From the NCBI RefSeq assembly GCF_016919245.1, contig NZ_JAFEJA010000002.1:1056501-1120500 (forward strand): a DNA stretch of 64,000 nt, given 5' to 3'. Below, piece after piece: positions 1 to 7,971 of this stretch. The DNA is from Streptomyces zhihengii (GTDB taxonomy: Bacteria > Actinomycetota > Actinomycetes > Streptomycetales > Streptomycetaceae). A program made the translations under genes and the position numbers. Position 1 is the stretch's first letter. Every line of letters starts with the position of its first letter. The notes beneath the pieces were generated by a model that saw only the letters and a list, made by a program, of their open reading frames with translations, did no database searches and had not been told where the DNA came from.

Positions 1-296
1 AGGGCGTCGAGGAAGCGGCGCTCCAGCGCGGCCCGCAGCCGCAGCAGCTCCGGGTCCCACTCCCAGGACGCGTCGACACCGGTGAAGCCCCGGTAGTGGA
101 GCTCGTAGCAGAGGTACAGGGCGAGTTGCAGGTCGTCGCCGAGCGGGTCGGCGTGCGCGGCGAGGGCCGGCCCGGGCACGGCCCGGCCCGCCGGGGCGCG
201 CAGGGCGTCGAGCAGACCGGCCGAGATCTCGCCGCGTCCGCCGGGCAGGGGCGCGCTCAGCGTCTTCGGCGCCGTCGTTCCCAGAACGCTGGTCAT
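1..296 (-). CDS. Iron-containing redox enzyme family protein (heme-oxygenase-like), C-terminus cut by window edge
   Basis: The reverse strand reads ATG at 294-296 and stays open to base 1, giving the first 98 residues of a protein that continues outside the window. The segment LYLCYELHYRG followed by an acidic/aromatic stretch (DASWEWDP) is the pattern I associate with the actinobacterial 'iron-containing redox enzyme' branch of the heme-oxygenase-like diiron oxidase fold; the glutamate in YELHYRG would be a metal ligand. The start overlaps the stop of the CDGSH gene by four bases (ATGA), so the two are translationally coupled. It is the last visible gene of an operon that starts with the alcohol dehydrogenase at 2558. 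The substrate is unknown. The family call rests on a short motif, because the remaining metal ligands lie outside the window. Confidence 0.72.
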   Translation of the reverse strand, partial: MTSVLGTTAPKTLSAPLPGGRGEISAGLLDALRAPAGRAVPGPALAAHADPLGDDLQLALYLCYELHYRGFTGVDASWEWDPELLRLRAALERRFLDA

Positions 297-502
297 GAGC
301 GGCTCCTGCGGCGGTGGCTGGTGTCGCACCACGGATAGGTGCGGCTGCGGCGGCAGGTGCAGATGGCCACCGTGAACCGGTCGGACGTGACGACCGTGCC
401 GTCGTCGAGGGTGAGTTCCACGGGGCCCTCCACGAGCAGGGGGCCGTCACCGGTCAGCACCATCCGGCGCGGCGGGGTCGGGTCAGCGGGGGCGTTCGGC
501 AC
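293..502 (-). CDS. CDGSH-type iron-sulfur protein
   Basis: A 69-residue protein with the 3Cys-1His [2Fe-2S] binding pattern of CDGSH/mitoNEET proteins: Cys48, Cys50, Cys59 and His63 in CTCRRSRTYPWCDTSH, so the signature is CDTSH instead of CDGSH. The domain fills the second half of the protein; the first half is a small beta region that often precedes it in bacterial stand-alone members. It probably carries electrons or a cluster in the cytoplasm. Its start lies inside the end of the methyltransferase gene (20-base overlap) and its stop overlaps the next start, so it is embedded in the operon. The neighbouring iron-dependent enzyme is a plausible redox partner (inference). The alternative start at Met14 would remove only non-conserved residues. 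Confidence 0.85.
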   Translation of the reverse strand: MPNAPADPTPPRRMVLTGDGPLLVEGPVELTLDDGTVVTSDRFTVAICTCRRSRTYPWCDTSHRRRSRS

Positions 503-1235
503 GGATGATCACCAGTCCCTCCATGGTCTCGCCGGGGCCGATCAGGCCCCGGCTCTCCAGCCAGGCCGCCCGGGAGCGCAGCACGGGGCCGAACGGCACC
601 TCCCGGCGGCGGACGACCTCGGTCACGAGGCCCCGCCGCCGCAGCTGGGTGAGGGTCGGCACGGTGCCGGACAGGGCGGAGTGCACCAGCAGCAGCGCGC
701 CGCCGGGCTTCAGCAGGCGCGGCGCCCCCTCGCAGACCCGGTCGAGGACGGCCCGGCCCTCGGGGCCCGCGTCCCAGGCGACGCTCCGCCCGCCGGACGG
801 GAGTTTCGCCGACCGGGCGGGCACATAGGGCGGGTTGCACAGGATCAGGTCGAAGCGGCAGCGGGCGACCGGTTCGAAGAGGTCCCCGCGCATCACCCGG
901 ACGGGCAGCCGGGCGCGGGCGGAGTTGTGCCGTGCGGCCGCCACGGCCTGGTCGGACAGGTCGACCGCGGTCACCCGTGCGCCGTAGGCGGCGGCGATCA
1001 GCGCCAGCGCGCCGCTGCCGGTGCACAGGTCGAGCACGTCCGACCCCGGTGGGGGCGGCGAGGCGTGCAGCGCCTCGGCGAGCAGCTGGGTGTCGGCCTG
1101 CGGGGCGTAGACCTCCGGGCCGTACGCCGGCGGGGAGTGGACCTCCGGGCCGGGGGCGGACGAGGCGTGGGCCTCGGGGCCGTGCGCGGGCCGGCCGCCC
1201 GGCGGACGCGCGGTCCGCGACGAGGTGTCCGTCAT
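483..1235 (-). CDS. HemK/PrmC-like N5-glutamine (or small-molecule) methyltransferase
   Basis: A 250-residue class I SAM methyltransferase. SAM motif I is VLDLCTGSGALAL at about residues 67-79, and the catalytic NPPY motif (residues 134-137) is that of HemK/PrmC-type enzymes that methylate planar amide or amine nitrogens. The N-terminal 50 residues contain three imperfect repeats of GPE(A/V)(H/Y), the last merging into the conserved YAPQADTQLL that normally begins the fold; this looks like a local expansion. It overlaps the CDGSH gene and follows the alcohol dehydrogenase at a distance of about 140 bases. Because release-factor PrmC is normally encoded beside prfA, this copy with redox genes probably has another substrate (inference). 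Confidence 0.82.
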   Translation of the reverse strand: MTDTSSRTARPPGGRPAHGPEAHASSAPGPEVHSPPAYGPEVYAPQADTQLLAEALHASPPPPGSDVLDLCTGSGALALIAAAYGARVTAVDLSDQAVAAARHNSARARLPVRVMRGDLFEPVARCRFDLILCNPPYVPARSAKLPSGGRSVAWDAGPEGRAVLDRVCEGAPRLLKPGGALLLVHSALSGTVPTLTQLRRRGLVTEVVRRREVPFGPVLRSRAAWLESRGLIGPGETMEGLVIIRAERPR

Positions 1236-1373
1236 GCTCTCCTGCCTCTCGGGGCGTCGGAAGGGGCGTCGGGCCGGGCCCGGAAAGGGGGTCGGCCGGG
1301 GGCGGGCGGGGGGTCGGGCGGGGCCCGGAACGGGTCGGCCAGGCGTCGGGGCGGGCCCGGACGGGGCGTGTGC

Positions 1374-2558
1374 TCAGGGCTGGAACAGCACCTTCACGGC
1401 GCCGTCCCGCTTCTTCTGGAACATCTCGTAGGCCCCCGGCGCCTCGCTGAGGGGCAGCCGGTGGGTGGCGAAGTCCTCGACCCCCAGGGGGTCGCCGTCG
1501 CCGACGAGGGGCAGCAGGTCGTCGATCCAGCGCCGCACGTTCGCCTGCCCCATCCGCAGCTGGATCTGCTTGTCGAACATCTTGAGCAGCGGCAGCGGGT
1601 CGGCCATGCCGCCGTACACGCCGGAGAGCGAGACGGTCCCGCCCCGGCGGACGAGGTCGATGGCGAGACGGAGGGCGGGCAGCGGGTCGACACCGGCCCG
1701 CTCCATCATCCTGGTGGCCAGCGCGTCGGGCAGCAGGGTCGTGAGCTGCTGGGCGCCCTTCGCCGACGGGCTGCCGTGCGCCTCCATGCCGACCGCGTCG
1801 ATGACGGCGTCCGGCCCGCGCCCGTCCGTGACGTCGCGGATGGCGTCGGCCAGCTTGTCGCCGTAGCTCTCCAGGTCGAAGACCCGCACCCCGCGCGCCT
1901 TGGCGCGCTCCAGCCGCTCCGGCACCAGATCGACGCCGAAGACCTGGCCGGCGCCCCGGTGCAGGGCGATCCGGGCGCACATGTCGCCGATCGGGCCCAG
2001 CCCCAGCACGGCCACGCTGCCGCCCGGCGGCACCGCGGCGTACTCCACGGCCTGCCAGGCCGTGGGCAGCACGTCGGAGAGGTAGACGAACCGGTCGTCC
2101 GGCGGGCCGTGGGGCACCTTCACGGGAAGGTGGTCGCCGAACGGCACCCGGAGGTACTCCGCCTGCCCGCCCGGCACCTGGCCGTACATCTTCGTGTAGC
2201 CGAACAGCGACGCGCCCTTGCCGTAGGCCGTCACCTGCGTCGTCTCGCACTGCGAGTGCAGCCCCGCACCGCACATGCGGCAGGTCCCGCAGGACACGTT
2301 GAACGGCACCACCACCCGGTCGCCCGGGGCCAGCGAGGTGACTTCGGGGCCGGTCTCCTCGACGACGCCCATGGGCTCGTGCCCGAGGATGTCGCCCGGA
2401 TCGAGGTAGGCGCCGAGCAGTTCGTACAGATGCAGGTCCGAGCCGCACAGTCCCGTGGTGGTGATCTTCACGATCACATCGGCCGGGTCCTCGATGACGG
2501 GGTCGGGGACGGTGTCCACGCGCACATCGCGCTTTCCGTGCCAGGTCAGAGCTTTCAT
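1374..2558 (-). CDS. Zinc-dependent alcohol dehydrogenase (formaldehyde-dehydrogenase-like MDR)
   Basis: A 394-residue medium-chain dehydrogenase. Catalytic zinc ligands are seen in GLCGSDLH (Cys38) and GHEPMG (His60-Glu61). A full structural-zinc lobe is present (Cys90, Cys93, Cys96, Cys104). The NAD(P)-binding Rossmann motif is GLGPIG at 186-191. Length and the long insert after it (about 245-290) match glutathione-independent formaldehyde dehydrogenase-like enzymes rather than simple alcohol dehydrogenases. The ATG at 2558 is chosen because it follows a GGGAAG ribosome site and begins the conserved MKALTWHGK; the open frame upstream is non-coding in composition. It is the first gene of the operon leading to the methyltransferase, CDGSH and iron-enzyme genes. 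Confidence 0.87.
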   Translation of the reverse strand: MKALTWHGKRDVRVDTVPDPVIEDPADVIVKITTTGLCGSDLHLYELLGAYLDPGDILGHEPMGVVEETGPEVTSLAPGDRVVVPFNVSCGTCRMCGAGLHSQCETTQVTAYGKGASLFGYTKMYGQVPGGQAEYLRVPFGDHLPVKVPHGPPDDRFVYLSDVLPTAWQAVEYAAVPPGGSVAVLGLGPIGDMCARIALHRGAGQVFGVDLVPERLERAKARGVRVFDLESYGDKLADAIRDVTDGRGPDAVIDAVGMEAHGSPSAKGAQQLTTLLPDALATRMMERAGVDPLPALRLAIDLVRRGGTVSLSGVYGGMADPLPLLKMFDKQIQLRMGQANVRRWIDDLLPLVGDGDPLGVEDFATHRLPLSEAPGAYEMFQKKRDGAVKVLFQP

Positions 2559-3021
2559 GGTCGCTTCCCGCTGTCGTCTCGTTCCGCGGCGGCGGATCCG
2601 CCCGGCGCTGTCGTCTCCCGGCGCCGAGTACCCGGTATGCCGGATTTTATGGGCCGCCCCGCCGGTCGGCCGCGCGGTCGCGATACGGGGCGAAAGGGAC
2701 GTGGCGTCCGCCGGGATCCGGGTGGGGGCGGCAGCTCGCTCTCGGTGAAGGCCGCCGTGCCGACCGTCGCCCACCACCACGAGAAGCTGCTCGTGGGCCG
2801 CGACGCCCCCAGGCCCCGGGGCGCCCCGGTCACCAGCCCGACGCCCGACGGTTCGGCCGCCGACCTCGCCGCCGTGGCCGAGGTGTCCCCGACACCGCGG
2901 ACGCCGCACCGCACACCATCCGCGTCGGCGCCGGCGACCCCGCCCGAGCGGCCCCGGGGCGCATGCTCCGGGAGACCGCGGGTACCCGGGGCCTCCCCGG
3001 CCGGTCACCCCCGGCCCTCCC
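2559..3021. other. Intergenic region between divergent genes, no gene seen
   Basis: A 540-base gap separates the divergent starts at 2558 and 3101. Open frames cross it on both strands, but their translations are arginine- and proline-rich without any recognisable motif, which is what GC-rich non-coding DNA gives. A relatively AT-containing patch near 2640-2655 (gccggattttatgg) is the likeliest promoter zone for the dehydrogenase operon. I see no convincing -35/-10 pair and no RNA gene. Confidence 0.4.
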
Positions 3022-3085
3022 GGACCTTCCGACGGCCGGACCTTCCGACGGCCGGACCTCCCGAGGAACGGACCTCCCGGCGACC
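3022..3085 (+). repeat. Four tandem copies of a 16-bp unit upstream of the epimerase gene
   Basis: The unit GGACCTTCCGACGGCC occurs twice without change (3022-3037, 3038-3053). It is followed by two diverged copies of identical length (3054-3069 and 3070-3085, beginning GGACCTCCCG). The array ends 16 bases before the epimerase start at 3101 and therefore lies in its 5' leader or promoter. It may be slippage-prone, or a set of binding sites for a regulator (inference). Confidence 0.8.
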
Positions 3086-3100
3086 ACCCTGGAAAGGCGG

Positions 3101-4138
3101 ATGACGATGAGCGGCGGTGCAACCCACGAAGCCGGCGGCCTGCGGGTGGTGGTCGTCGGCGCGACAGGCAACGCCGGCACGAGCGTGGTGCAGGCCCTCG
3201 CCGCGCATCCCCGGGTCGGCTCGGTGCTCGGCATCGCCCGCCGGACACCCGGCTGGCGCCCCGAGGGGGTGCGCTGGGCGGCGGTGGACATCGAGCCCGG
3301 CGGCGAGGACCTCGCACCGCACTTCGCGGGCGCGGACGCCGTCGTCCACCTGGCCTGGAAGTTCCGGCCCACCCACGACCCGGCGACCACCTGGCGCACC
3401 AACGTGCTGGGCAGCGTCCGGGTCTTCGACGCGGTCGCCGCGGCGGGCGTGCCCGCGCTGGTCCACGCCTCCTCCGTCGGCGCCTACTCGCCCGGACCCA
3501 AGAACCGCAGGGTGGACGAGAGCTGGCCGACGCACGGCTGGCCGCAGGCGGCCTACTGCCGGGAGAAGGCGTATCTCGAACGTCTGCTGGACGCCTACGA
3601 GCAGGCGCACCGGGACGTGCGGGTGGTCCGGATGCGGCCCGGCTTCCTCTTCAAGCGCGAGGCCGCCGCCGAGCAGCTCCGGATCTTCGGCAACCGGCTG
3701 CTGCCGCCCCAGCTCGTGCGGCGCGGACTGCTGCCCGCCGTCCCCGATCTGCCCGGGCTCGCCTTCCAGGCCCTGCACACCGACGACGCGGCGGACGCCT
3801 ACCGCGAGGCCGTGCTGCGACCGGTGCGCGGCGCGTTCAACCTGGCCGCCGACCCGCCGCTGAACGCGGCCGAGCTGGGGCGTCTGCTGCACGCCAGGCC
3901 GCTGCGGCTGCCGTCGCCGCCGGTGCGTGCCGCGCTGTCCGCCGCATGGCGGCTGCGGATGGTGGGCGCCTCGCCCGACCTCTTCGACGCCGTGCTGCGC
4001 CTGCCCCTGCTGGACAGCTCACGGGCGCGCGCGGAGCTCGACTGGCAGCCGCGCTGGACGGCCGTGGAGGCGATGCGGCAGTTCTTCGACGGGCTGCGCG
4101 AGCGCGCCGGCATGGACACCGCACCCCTGGCCGTCTGA
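3101..4138 (+). CDS. NAD-dependent epimerase/dehydratase family protein (extended SDR)
   Basis: A 345-residue extended short-chain dehydrogenase. The N-terminal dinucleotide site is VVVVGATGNAGTSV. The catalytic core has the HASSVGAYSPG serine segment followed by YCREK (YxxxK). Length is normal for sugar-nucleotide epimerase-like SDRs, but no sugar-binding signature tells the substrate. Two in-frame ATGs lie at 3101 and 3107 behind GGAAAGG; the second has better spacing, so the true start may be six bases later. The longer frame upstream runs through a tandem repeat and is not expected to be translated. A strong hairpin follows the stop, so it is probably monocistronic. Confidence 0.85.
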   Translation: MTMSGGATHEAGGLRVVVVGATGNAGTSVVQALAAHPRVGSVLGIARRTPGWRPEGVRWAAVDIEPGGEDLAPHFAGADAVVHLAWKFRPTHDPATTWRTNVLGSVRVFDAVAAAGVPALVHASSVGAYSPGPKNRRVDESWPTHGWPQAAYCREKAYLERLLDAYEQAHRDVRVVRMRPGFLFKREAAAEQLRIFGNRLLPPQLVRRGLLPAVPDLPGLAFQALHTDDAADAYREAVLRPVRGAFNLAADPPLNAAELGRLLHARPLRLPSPPVRAALSAAWRLRMVGASPDLFDAVLRLPLLDSSRARAELDWQPRWTAVEAMRQFFDGLRERAGMDTAPLAV

Positions 4139-4165
4139 GGCGCGGGGCGCGAGGGCCGCCCGGCA

Positions 4166-4192
4166 TCCGGCGCCGGTGTTTCCGGCGCCGGA
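4166..4192 (+). terminator. Hairpin terminator after the epimerase gene
   Basis: A perfect 11-bp stem (TCCGGCGCCGG with its complement) encloses a TGTTT loop, 28 bases after the stop at 4138 and 19 bases before the next start. There is no long T-tract, which is usual for high-GC actinobacterial terminators. Confidence 0.6.
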
Positions 4193-4211
4193 GCCCGGGC
4201 ACTCGCCGCGT

Positions 4212-5174
4212 ATGGTGCAAATCGGATACACGATGATGACCGAGCAGGCCGGCCCCCGGGAGCTGGTGAACCACGTGGTCCACGCCGAGGACGTCGGATT
4301 CGACTTCTCGGTCACCTCCGACCACGCCTTCCCCTGGCTGCGGTCGCAGGGCCACTCGCCGTACGCCTGGAGCGTGCTCGGCGCCGCCGCGCAGGCGACC
4401 ACCGAGATCCCGCTCATGACCTATGTGACCTGCCCGACGATGCGGTACCACCCCGCGGTCGTCGCGCAGAAGGCGGCCACCCTGCAACTGCTCTCCGAAG
4501 GGCGCTTCCGGCTGGGCCTCGGCTCCGGCGAGAACCTCAACGAGCACATCGTCGGGGACTGGCCGCCGGCCGACATCCGGATCGACATGCTGCGCGAGGC
4601 GGTCGAGATCATCCGGGAGCTGTTCCGCGGCGAGCACGTCAGCAGGCGCGGCGGCCACTTCACCGTCGAGTCGGCCCGGCTGTGGGACGTGCCCGACGTG
4701 GCCCCGCCCATCGGCATCGCCGCCTCCGGCGGACGCTCCTGCCGCCTGGCGGGCGAACTCGCCGACGTACTCGTCGCGACGGAGCCGAAGTCCTCCCTGG
4801 TCGAGGCATTCGACCGCGCGGGCGGCAGCGGCAAGCCGCGCGTCGGACAGCTGCCCATCTGCTACGACACCGACCGCGACCGCGCGGTGCAGCGGGCGCA
4901 CGACCAGTTCCGCTGGTTCAGCGGCGGCTGGAAGGTCAACTCCGAGCTGCCGCACCCCGACTCCTTCGACGCCGCGACGCGGTACGTGCGCCCCGAGGAC
5001 GTCGCGGAGTCGATCCCGTGCGGCGACGACCCGGAGGCCGTCGTGGAGGCCGTACGGCAGTTCACGGACGCCGGGTTCACCGAGGTCGCGCTCGTCCAGA
5101 TCGGCGGCGACACCCAGCACGACTTCCTGGAGTGGGCGGGCGCCAAGCTCCTGCCGGAACTGCGCGCGCTGTGA
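4212..5174 (+). CDS. LLM-class F420-dependent oxidoreductase (G6PDH-like family)
   Basis: A 320-residue TIM-barrel luciferase-like protein. The N-terminus MVQIGYTMMTEQ, the SDHAFPWL segment, the YVTCPTMRYHPAVVAQ strand and the RFRLGLGSGENLNEH motif are those of the F420-dependent glucose-6-phosphate dehydrogenase-related subfamily, whose members pass hydride to or from coenzyme F420. The substrate is not predictable. The ATG at 4212 starts the conserved barrel strand; an earlier in-frame start would run through the hairpin terminator. No obvious Shine-Dalgarno sequence is seen just upstream (only a GGAGCC about 20 bases before), so initiation may be weak or leaderless. Confidence 0.88.
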   Translation: MVQIGYTMMTEQAGPRELVNHVVHAEDVGFDFSVTSDHAFPWLRSQGHSPYAWSVLGAAAQATTEIPLMTYVTCPTMRYHPAVVAQKAATLQLLSEGRFRLGLGSGENLNEHIVGDWPPADIRIDMLREAVEIIRELFRGEHVSRRGGHFTVESARLWDVPDVAPPIGIAASGGRSCRLAGELADVLVATEPKSSLVEAFDRAGGSGKPRVGQLPICYDTDRDRAVQRAHDQFRWFSGGWKVNSELPHPDSFDAATRYVRPEDVAESIPCGDDPEAVVEAVRQFTDAGFTEVALVQIGGDTQHDFLEWAGAKLLPELRAL

Positions 5175-5342
5175 GCAGCGTGGTGTGACCCGCGTGGTGT
5201 GACCCACGCGGTCCGACCACGGGCCGGCAGGACCGGGCGCGCTGGACGGCGCCGAACGCGGGCCGGCCGGCGGAGTCCCGCGCGCACGGAAGGGTTGCGC
5301 GGAACGCCACCGGCCGGTGGTCCTGCGGCAGTTCGAGAGGCC

Positions 5343-5537
5343 TTACATCATCGGGTCGAGGTCCTCGGTCCGACGACGCGACTCGTGCTGCTCCGTCTGC
5401 TCGCGGAGCTGGCGGGCCTTGTCCTGGAGGCGCCGGCGCTCCTGCGGGTCGGAGCTGCGCTCCGCCGCCTGCTCCATCTCCTGGGCCTTGCGGCGGACCT
5501 GCTGGGCACGGGCCTGGAACTCGTCTGCAGCGCTCAT
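5343..5537 (-). CDS. Small charged coiled-coil protein (DUF6381-like)
   Basis: A 64-residue, highly charged helical protein rich in Gln, Glu and Arg, with heptad-like spacing from about residue 5 to 50 (EFQARAQQVRRKAQEME). It ends in DLDPMM. The start at 5537 follows a good AAGGAG site. Short proteins with this layout and a C-terminal D-x-DPM are common in Streptomyces and I believe are grouped as DUF6381; no function is known. It stands alone between a plus-strand oxidoreductase and a minus-strand unknown. Confidence 0.65.
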   Translation of the reverse strand: MSAADEFQARAQQVRRKAQEMEQAAERSSDPQERRRLQDKARQLREQTEQHESRRRTEDLDPMM

Positions 5538-5709
5538 GATCACTCCTTTGTGATGGGGGTGAGCGGGCCACATCAGAGAAACAGGGCGCCGGTCACCGCG
5601 CATGTCGAACGGTCACCGACCGCGATACCGCCTGGTGAAGACCTTGATCGACAGCCCGGCCAGGCCAGTTGGGCCGGTCACCGCGCCCCGCCCCGGCCGC
5701 CGCGCCCCC

Positions 5710-6258
5710 TCAGGACAGCGGCGGCAGCCGGTCCGGCACCTGGGTCAGCAGCAGCCGGCCGTCCGAGCGGACGTTGCACTCCGCTATGACCCGCTCGGCC
5801 GTGCCGAGCGCCCCGTCCCGCGCGGTCAGGCGCAGCGTCACGGTGATCTCGCCGAGTCCCGAACGCGGTCCGTCCGCTTCGGCGAGGGTGCGGTAGAGGG
5901 TGTTCGGCCAGCGGTCGGGGTCGGTGTCGTGCCAGATCCGCGGCCCGCCCGCGCTGTGCCGGCAGTGCTGGCCCCCGTGGGGCTCCTGGAGCAGTGAATG
6001 ACTCATGGGCAGCGCGCCGAACAGCGGGGCCAGCCGGGTGCGCAGCGCGTCGTTCTCGACCAGCCGGTGCTGCTGCCAACTCCGGCCCGACGGCACCGTC
6101 ATCCGCAGCGCGGCGAGCACATAGGCATGGCCCGAGGGCGAGTTGACGGGATAATCCTCGCGCCACTGGGGCCAGGCGACCGCCCGCGGCGGCAGCGGAT
6201 GCGCACTGCCGGGCACGTGTTCCCGCCCGGCCGGGCGCAGCACCTGATCGTCTTTCAC
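5710..6258 (-). CDS. Hypothetical protein downstream of the gas-vesicle operon
   Basis: I do not recognise a family. The protein (about 182 residues from GTG 6258) has a region with conserved-looking aromatic and histidine residues (ALPMSHSLLQEPHGGQHCRH) and ends with beta-strand-like segments (LGEITVTLRLTARDG, RVIAECNVRSDGRLLL). The frame is open to 6339, but the extra N-terminus is arginine-rich and non-coding in character. A GTG at 6258 lies six bases after CATAAT (reverse strand), which could be a -10 box with a leaderless start; GTG 6243 is also possible. It lies just past gvpK on the same strand and might be cotranscribed, but it is not a known gvp gene. Confidence 0.5.
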   Translation of the reverse strand: MKDDQVLRPAGREHVPGSAHPLPPRAVAWPQWREDYPVNSPSGHAYVLAALRMTVPSGRSWQQHRLVENDALRTRLAPLFGALPMSHSLLQEPHGGQHCRHSAGGPRIWHDTDPDRWPNTLYRTLAEADGPRSGLGEITVTLRLTARDGALGTAERVIAECNVRSDGRLLLTQVPDRLPPLS

Positions 6259-6348
6259 CGGAGAATTATGGCGCACTCGGGGCCGGTTCGGGTCCGGCCG
6301 GACGCGGCCTCCTCGCCGTGCGGCCCCGTCCCCGCGCACCGCCTGCCC

Positions 6349-6768
6349 TCAGCGCGGCGGGTCCTCGGGAGGCAGCAGCGGGCCGAGCGGGCCGAGGTCC
6401 AGGTTGAGGTCGCCCAGGGTCAGCCCGTACTCCTCGCACAGGGAGCTCATCCGGTCGTGCAGGATCATCAGCGTCGACCCGAGGCGCTCCTCCTGCTCCT
6501 CGGTGAGGTCGCCCTGGTCCACCCGGTGCAGGGCCTGGCGTTCCATGAGCTGGCGCAGCAGCTCCACCAGGGTCAGCACCAGCCGCACCAGGTCGCGCTC
6601 CACGGTGTCCGGGTCGGCCGCGATCCTGCGGGACGGCGTACGGGCCCGGTCACCCGGCGCCGGCAGGTCACGCTCCATGGCGGGCAGCAGCCGGAACGCG
6701 CGCGCGGCGGCCTCCGCGACCTCGTCGAAGCGCGGCGGGGGACGGCCCCCGGGCCGGTCAGCCGTCAT
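6349..6768 (-). CDS. gvpK: Gas vesicle protein GvpK
   Basis: A 139-residue protein with the GvpK core: helical VERDLVRLVLTLVELLRQLMERQALHRVDQGDLTEEQEERLG, then LMILHDRM, and LGDLNLDLGPLGPLL at the C-terminus. GvpK is an accessory protein of gas-vesicle assembly. It is the last gene of the operon and its start overlaps the gvpS stop by 11 bases. Its N-terminus before about residue 15 is variable. Confidence 0.9.
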   Translation of the reverse strand: MTADRPGGRPPPRFDEVAEAAARAFRLLPAMERDLPAPGDRARTPSRRIAADPDTVERDLVRLVLTLVELLRQLMERQALHRVDQGDLTEEQEERLGSTLMILHDRMSSLCEEYGLTLGDLNLDLGPLGPLLPPEDPPR

Positions 6769-7015
6769 CGCCGCCTCCCGGCGGACGGGCGGCGGGCCAC
6801 GGCGAGGGGGTGTCGGGCCCGATGGAGACGATCAGGGCCCGCAGCGACACCCGCACCAGATCGATGTCGGCGATCGACAGGACCACGTCCCCGGTGATCA
6901 CGACCCCGCCGGTGAGCAGCCGGTCGAGCAGATCGATCAGCGCCACCTGCCGCTCCGGCAACGGCTCGGAGGAGGGGGCGACCGCCCCGCCGGGGGAGCG
7001 GTCGGTGCCGGTCAC
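6758..7015 (-). CDS. gvpS: Gas vesicle protein GvpS (GvpA-like minor structural protein)
   Basis: An 85-residue protein carrying the GvpA/GvpJ fold: ALIDLLDRLLTGGVVITGDVVLSIADIDLVRVSLRALIVSI, i.e. helix, beta-hairpin, helix. The GTG start at 7015 overlaps the gvpL stop by four bases (GTGA) and this start is fixed by that coupling. Members of this third GvpA-like paralog family occur between gvpL and gvpK in Streptomyces clusters. The C-terminus is short and proline-rich. Confidence 0.88.
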   Translation of the reverse strand: MTGTDRSPGGAVAPSSEPLPERQVALIDLLDRLLTGGVVITGDVVLSIADIDLVRVSLRALIVSIGPDTPSPWPAARPPGGGDDG

Positions 7016-7971
7016 GGTGCGCTCCCGCCCTCCGGCCCACGGGCGTCCGCGGCGCCGCGGACGCCCTCCGGCCCACGGGCGCTCCCCGCACCACCGGCGC
7101 CCTGCGTGTCGTGTGCGCCCTCCGCGTCGCCCTGCCTGCCCTGCGTGCCCTCCGTGTCCTCCGTGTCCTGTGCGTCCTCCGCGTCCCCGTTGCCCTCCGC
7201 CGGGACGGCGAACGAGTACGGGGCCCAGGGACCCGTGACCTCCACCCGCACCCCCGTGAGCCCCTGCGCCGCACCCGCCACGTCCGTGCGGAACGCCTCG
7301 GTGCGGTCGTCGGCCACCAGAAAGGCGTCGTTGAGCACGTTCTCGCCCGCCGCACCGGCGAGCGTCCCCTGCTGCACCCGGTGCCGGGCCCGCCCCGCCG
7401 CGTACCGCAGGGCGGCCTCCTCCACGCGCCCGGCGGCGGTCCGCGCGTCCCGGTAGACCTCCTCGCGCCCGCTCCGCTGCTCGCGCCGCTGACGCAGGTA
7501 CGAGCGGCCGGGGGAGAGGCCGTCCGCCGCGGGCGCCGGGGGAGGGGGTGCCGCCGACGGGTCCGCGTACACCTTCACCCCCCACTCCCGGTGCCCGGCC
7601 AGCAGCGACAGCCGCTCGGCGAACGCCCGCGCCCCCTCGTCCAGCGCGGCGCGCGCACCGGCCTCGTCGACGTACACGGTGGCCAGCCGCAGCGGCAGCA
7701 CGGTCGTCACCGCCGCCAGGGCCTCCACGACCGCGTGATGGGCGCGGGCGACCGTCTCCAGCCACTCCAGCTCCTCGAGACGGCGCCGCAGCGCCTCCTC
7801 CCGGAAGTCGGCCGCGGGCACCTCGCCGACCGCGAGCAGCACCCCCGGATCCCGGCTCCCGGCGGTCAGGCGCACGGGGCCCCCGGCGACACCCGCGAGG
7901 GCACCGGCCGCCGCGCCGACCCCGTCGGCCGCGCGGACCACGGCGTACGCGTACACGACGGAGTCACTCAT
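7012..7971 (-). CDS. gvpL: Gas vesicle protein of the GvpL/GvpF family
   Basis: A 319-residue GvpL/F protein: N-terminal VYAYAVVRAADG, central AHHAVVEALAAVTTVLPLRLATVYVDEAGARAAL and HREWGVKVYAD, and C-terminal VEVTGPWAPYSFA, the usual family end. After that end there is an extra tail of about 65 residues, low-complexity and rich in Gly, Asp, Glu and Gln, which the GvpF copy lacks. GvpL/F proteins are minor, assembly-related components. The start overlaps the gvpJ stop by eight bases. Confidence 0.9.
   Translation of the reverse strand: MSDSVVYAYAVVRAADGVGAAAGALAGVAGGPVRLTAGSRDPGVLLAVGEVPAADFREEALRRRLEELEWLETVARAHHAVVEALAAVTTVLPLRLATVYVDEAGARAALDEGARAFAERLSLLAGHREWGVKVYADPSAAPPPPAPAADGLSPGRSYLRQRREQRSGREEVYRDARTAAGRVEEAALRYAAGRARHRVQQGTLAGAAGENVLNDAFLVADDRTEAFRTDVAGAAQGLTGVRVEVTGPWAPYSFAVPAEGNGDAEDAQDTEDTEGTQGRQGDAEGAHDTQGAGGAGSARGPEGVRGAADARGPEGGSAP

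Noticed and set aside
2640..2960. Degraded gene remnant upstream of the dehydrogenase
   Set aside because: I looked for similarity in the reading frames through this gap and found no motif. The translations look non-coding.
339..3104. A 921-codon forward open frame
   Set aside because: It is antisense to the dehydrogenase and methyltransferase genes. Its translation is Arg/Gly/His-rich without motifs, typical of shadow frames in high-GC DNA.
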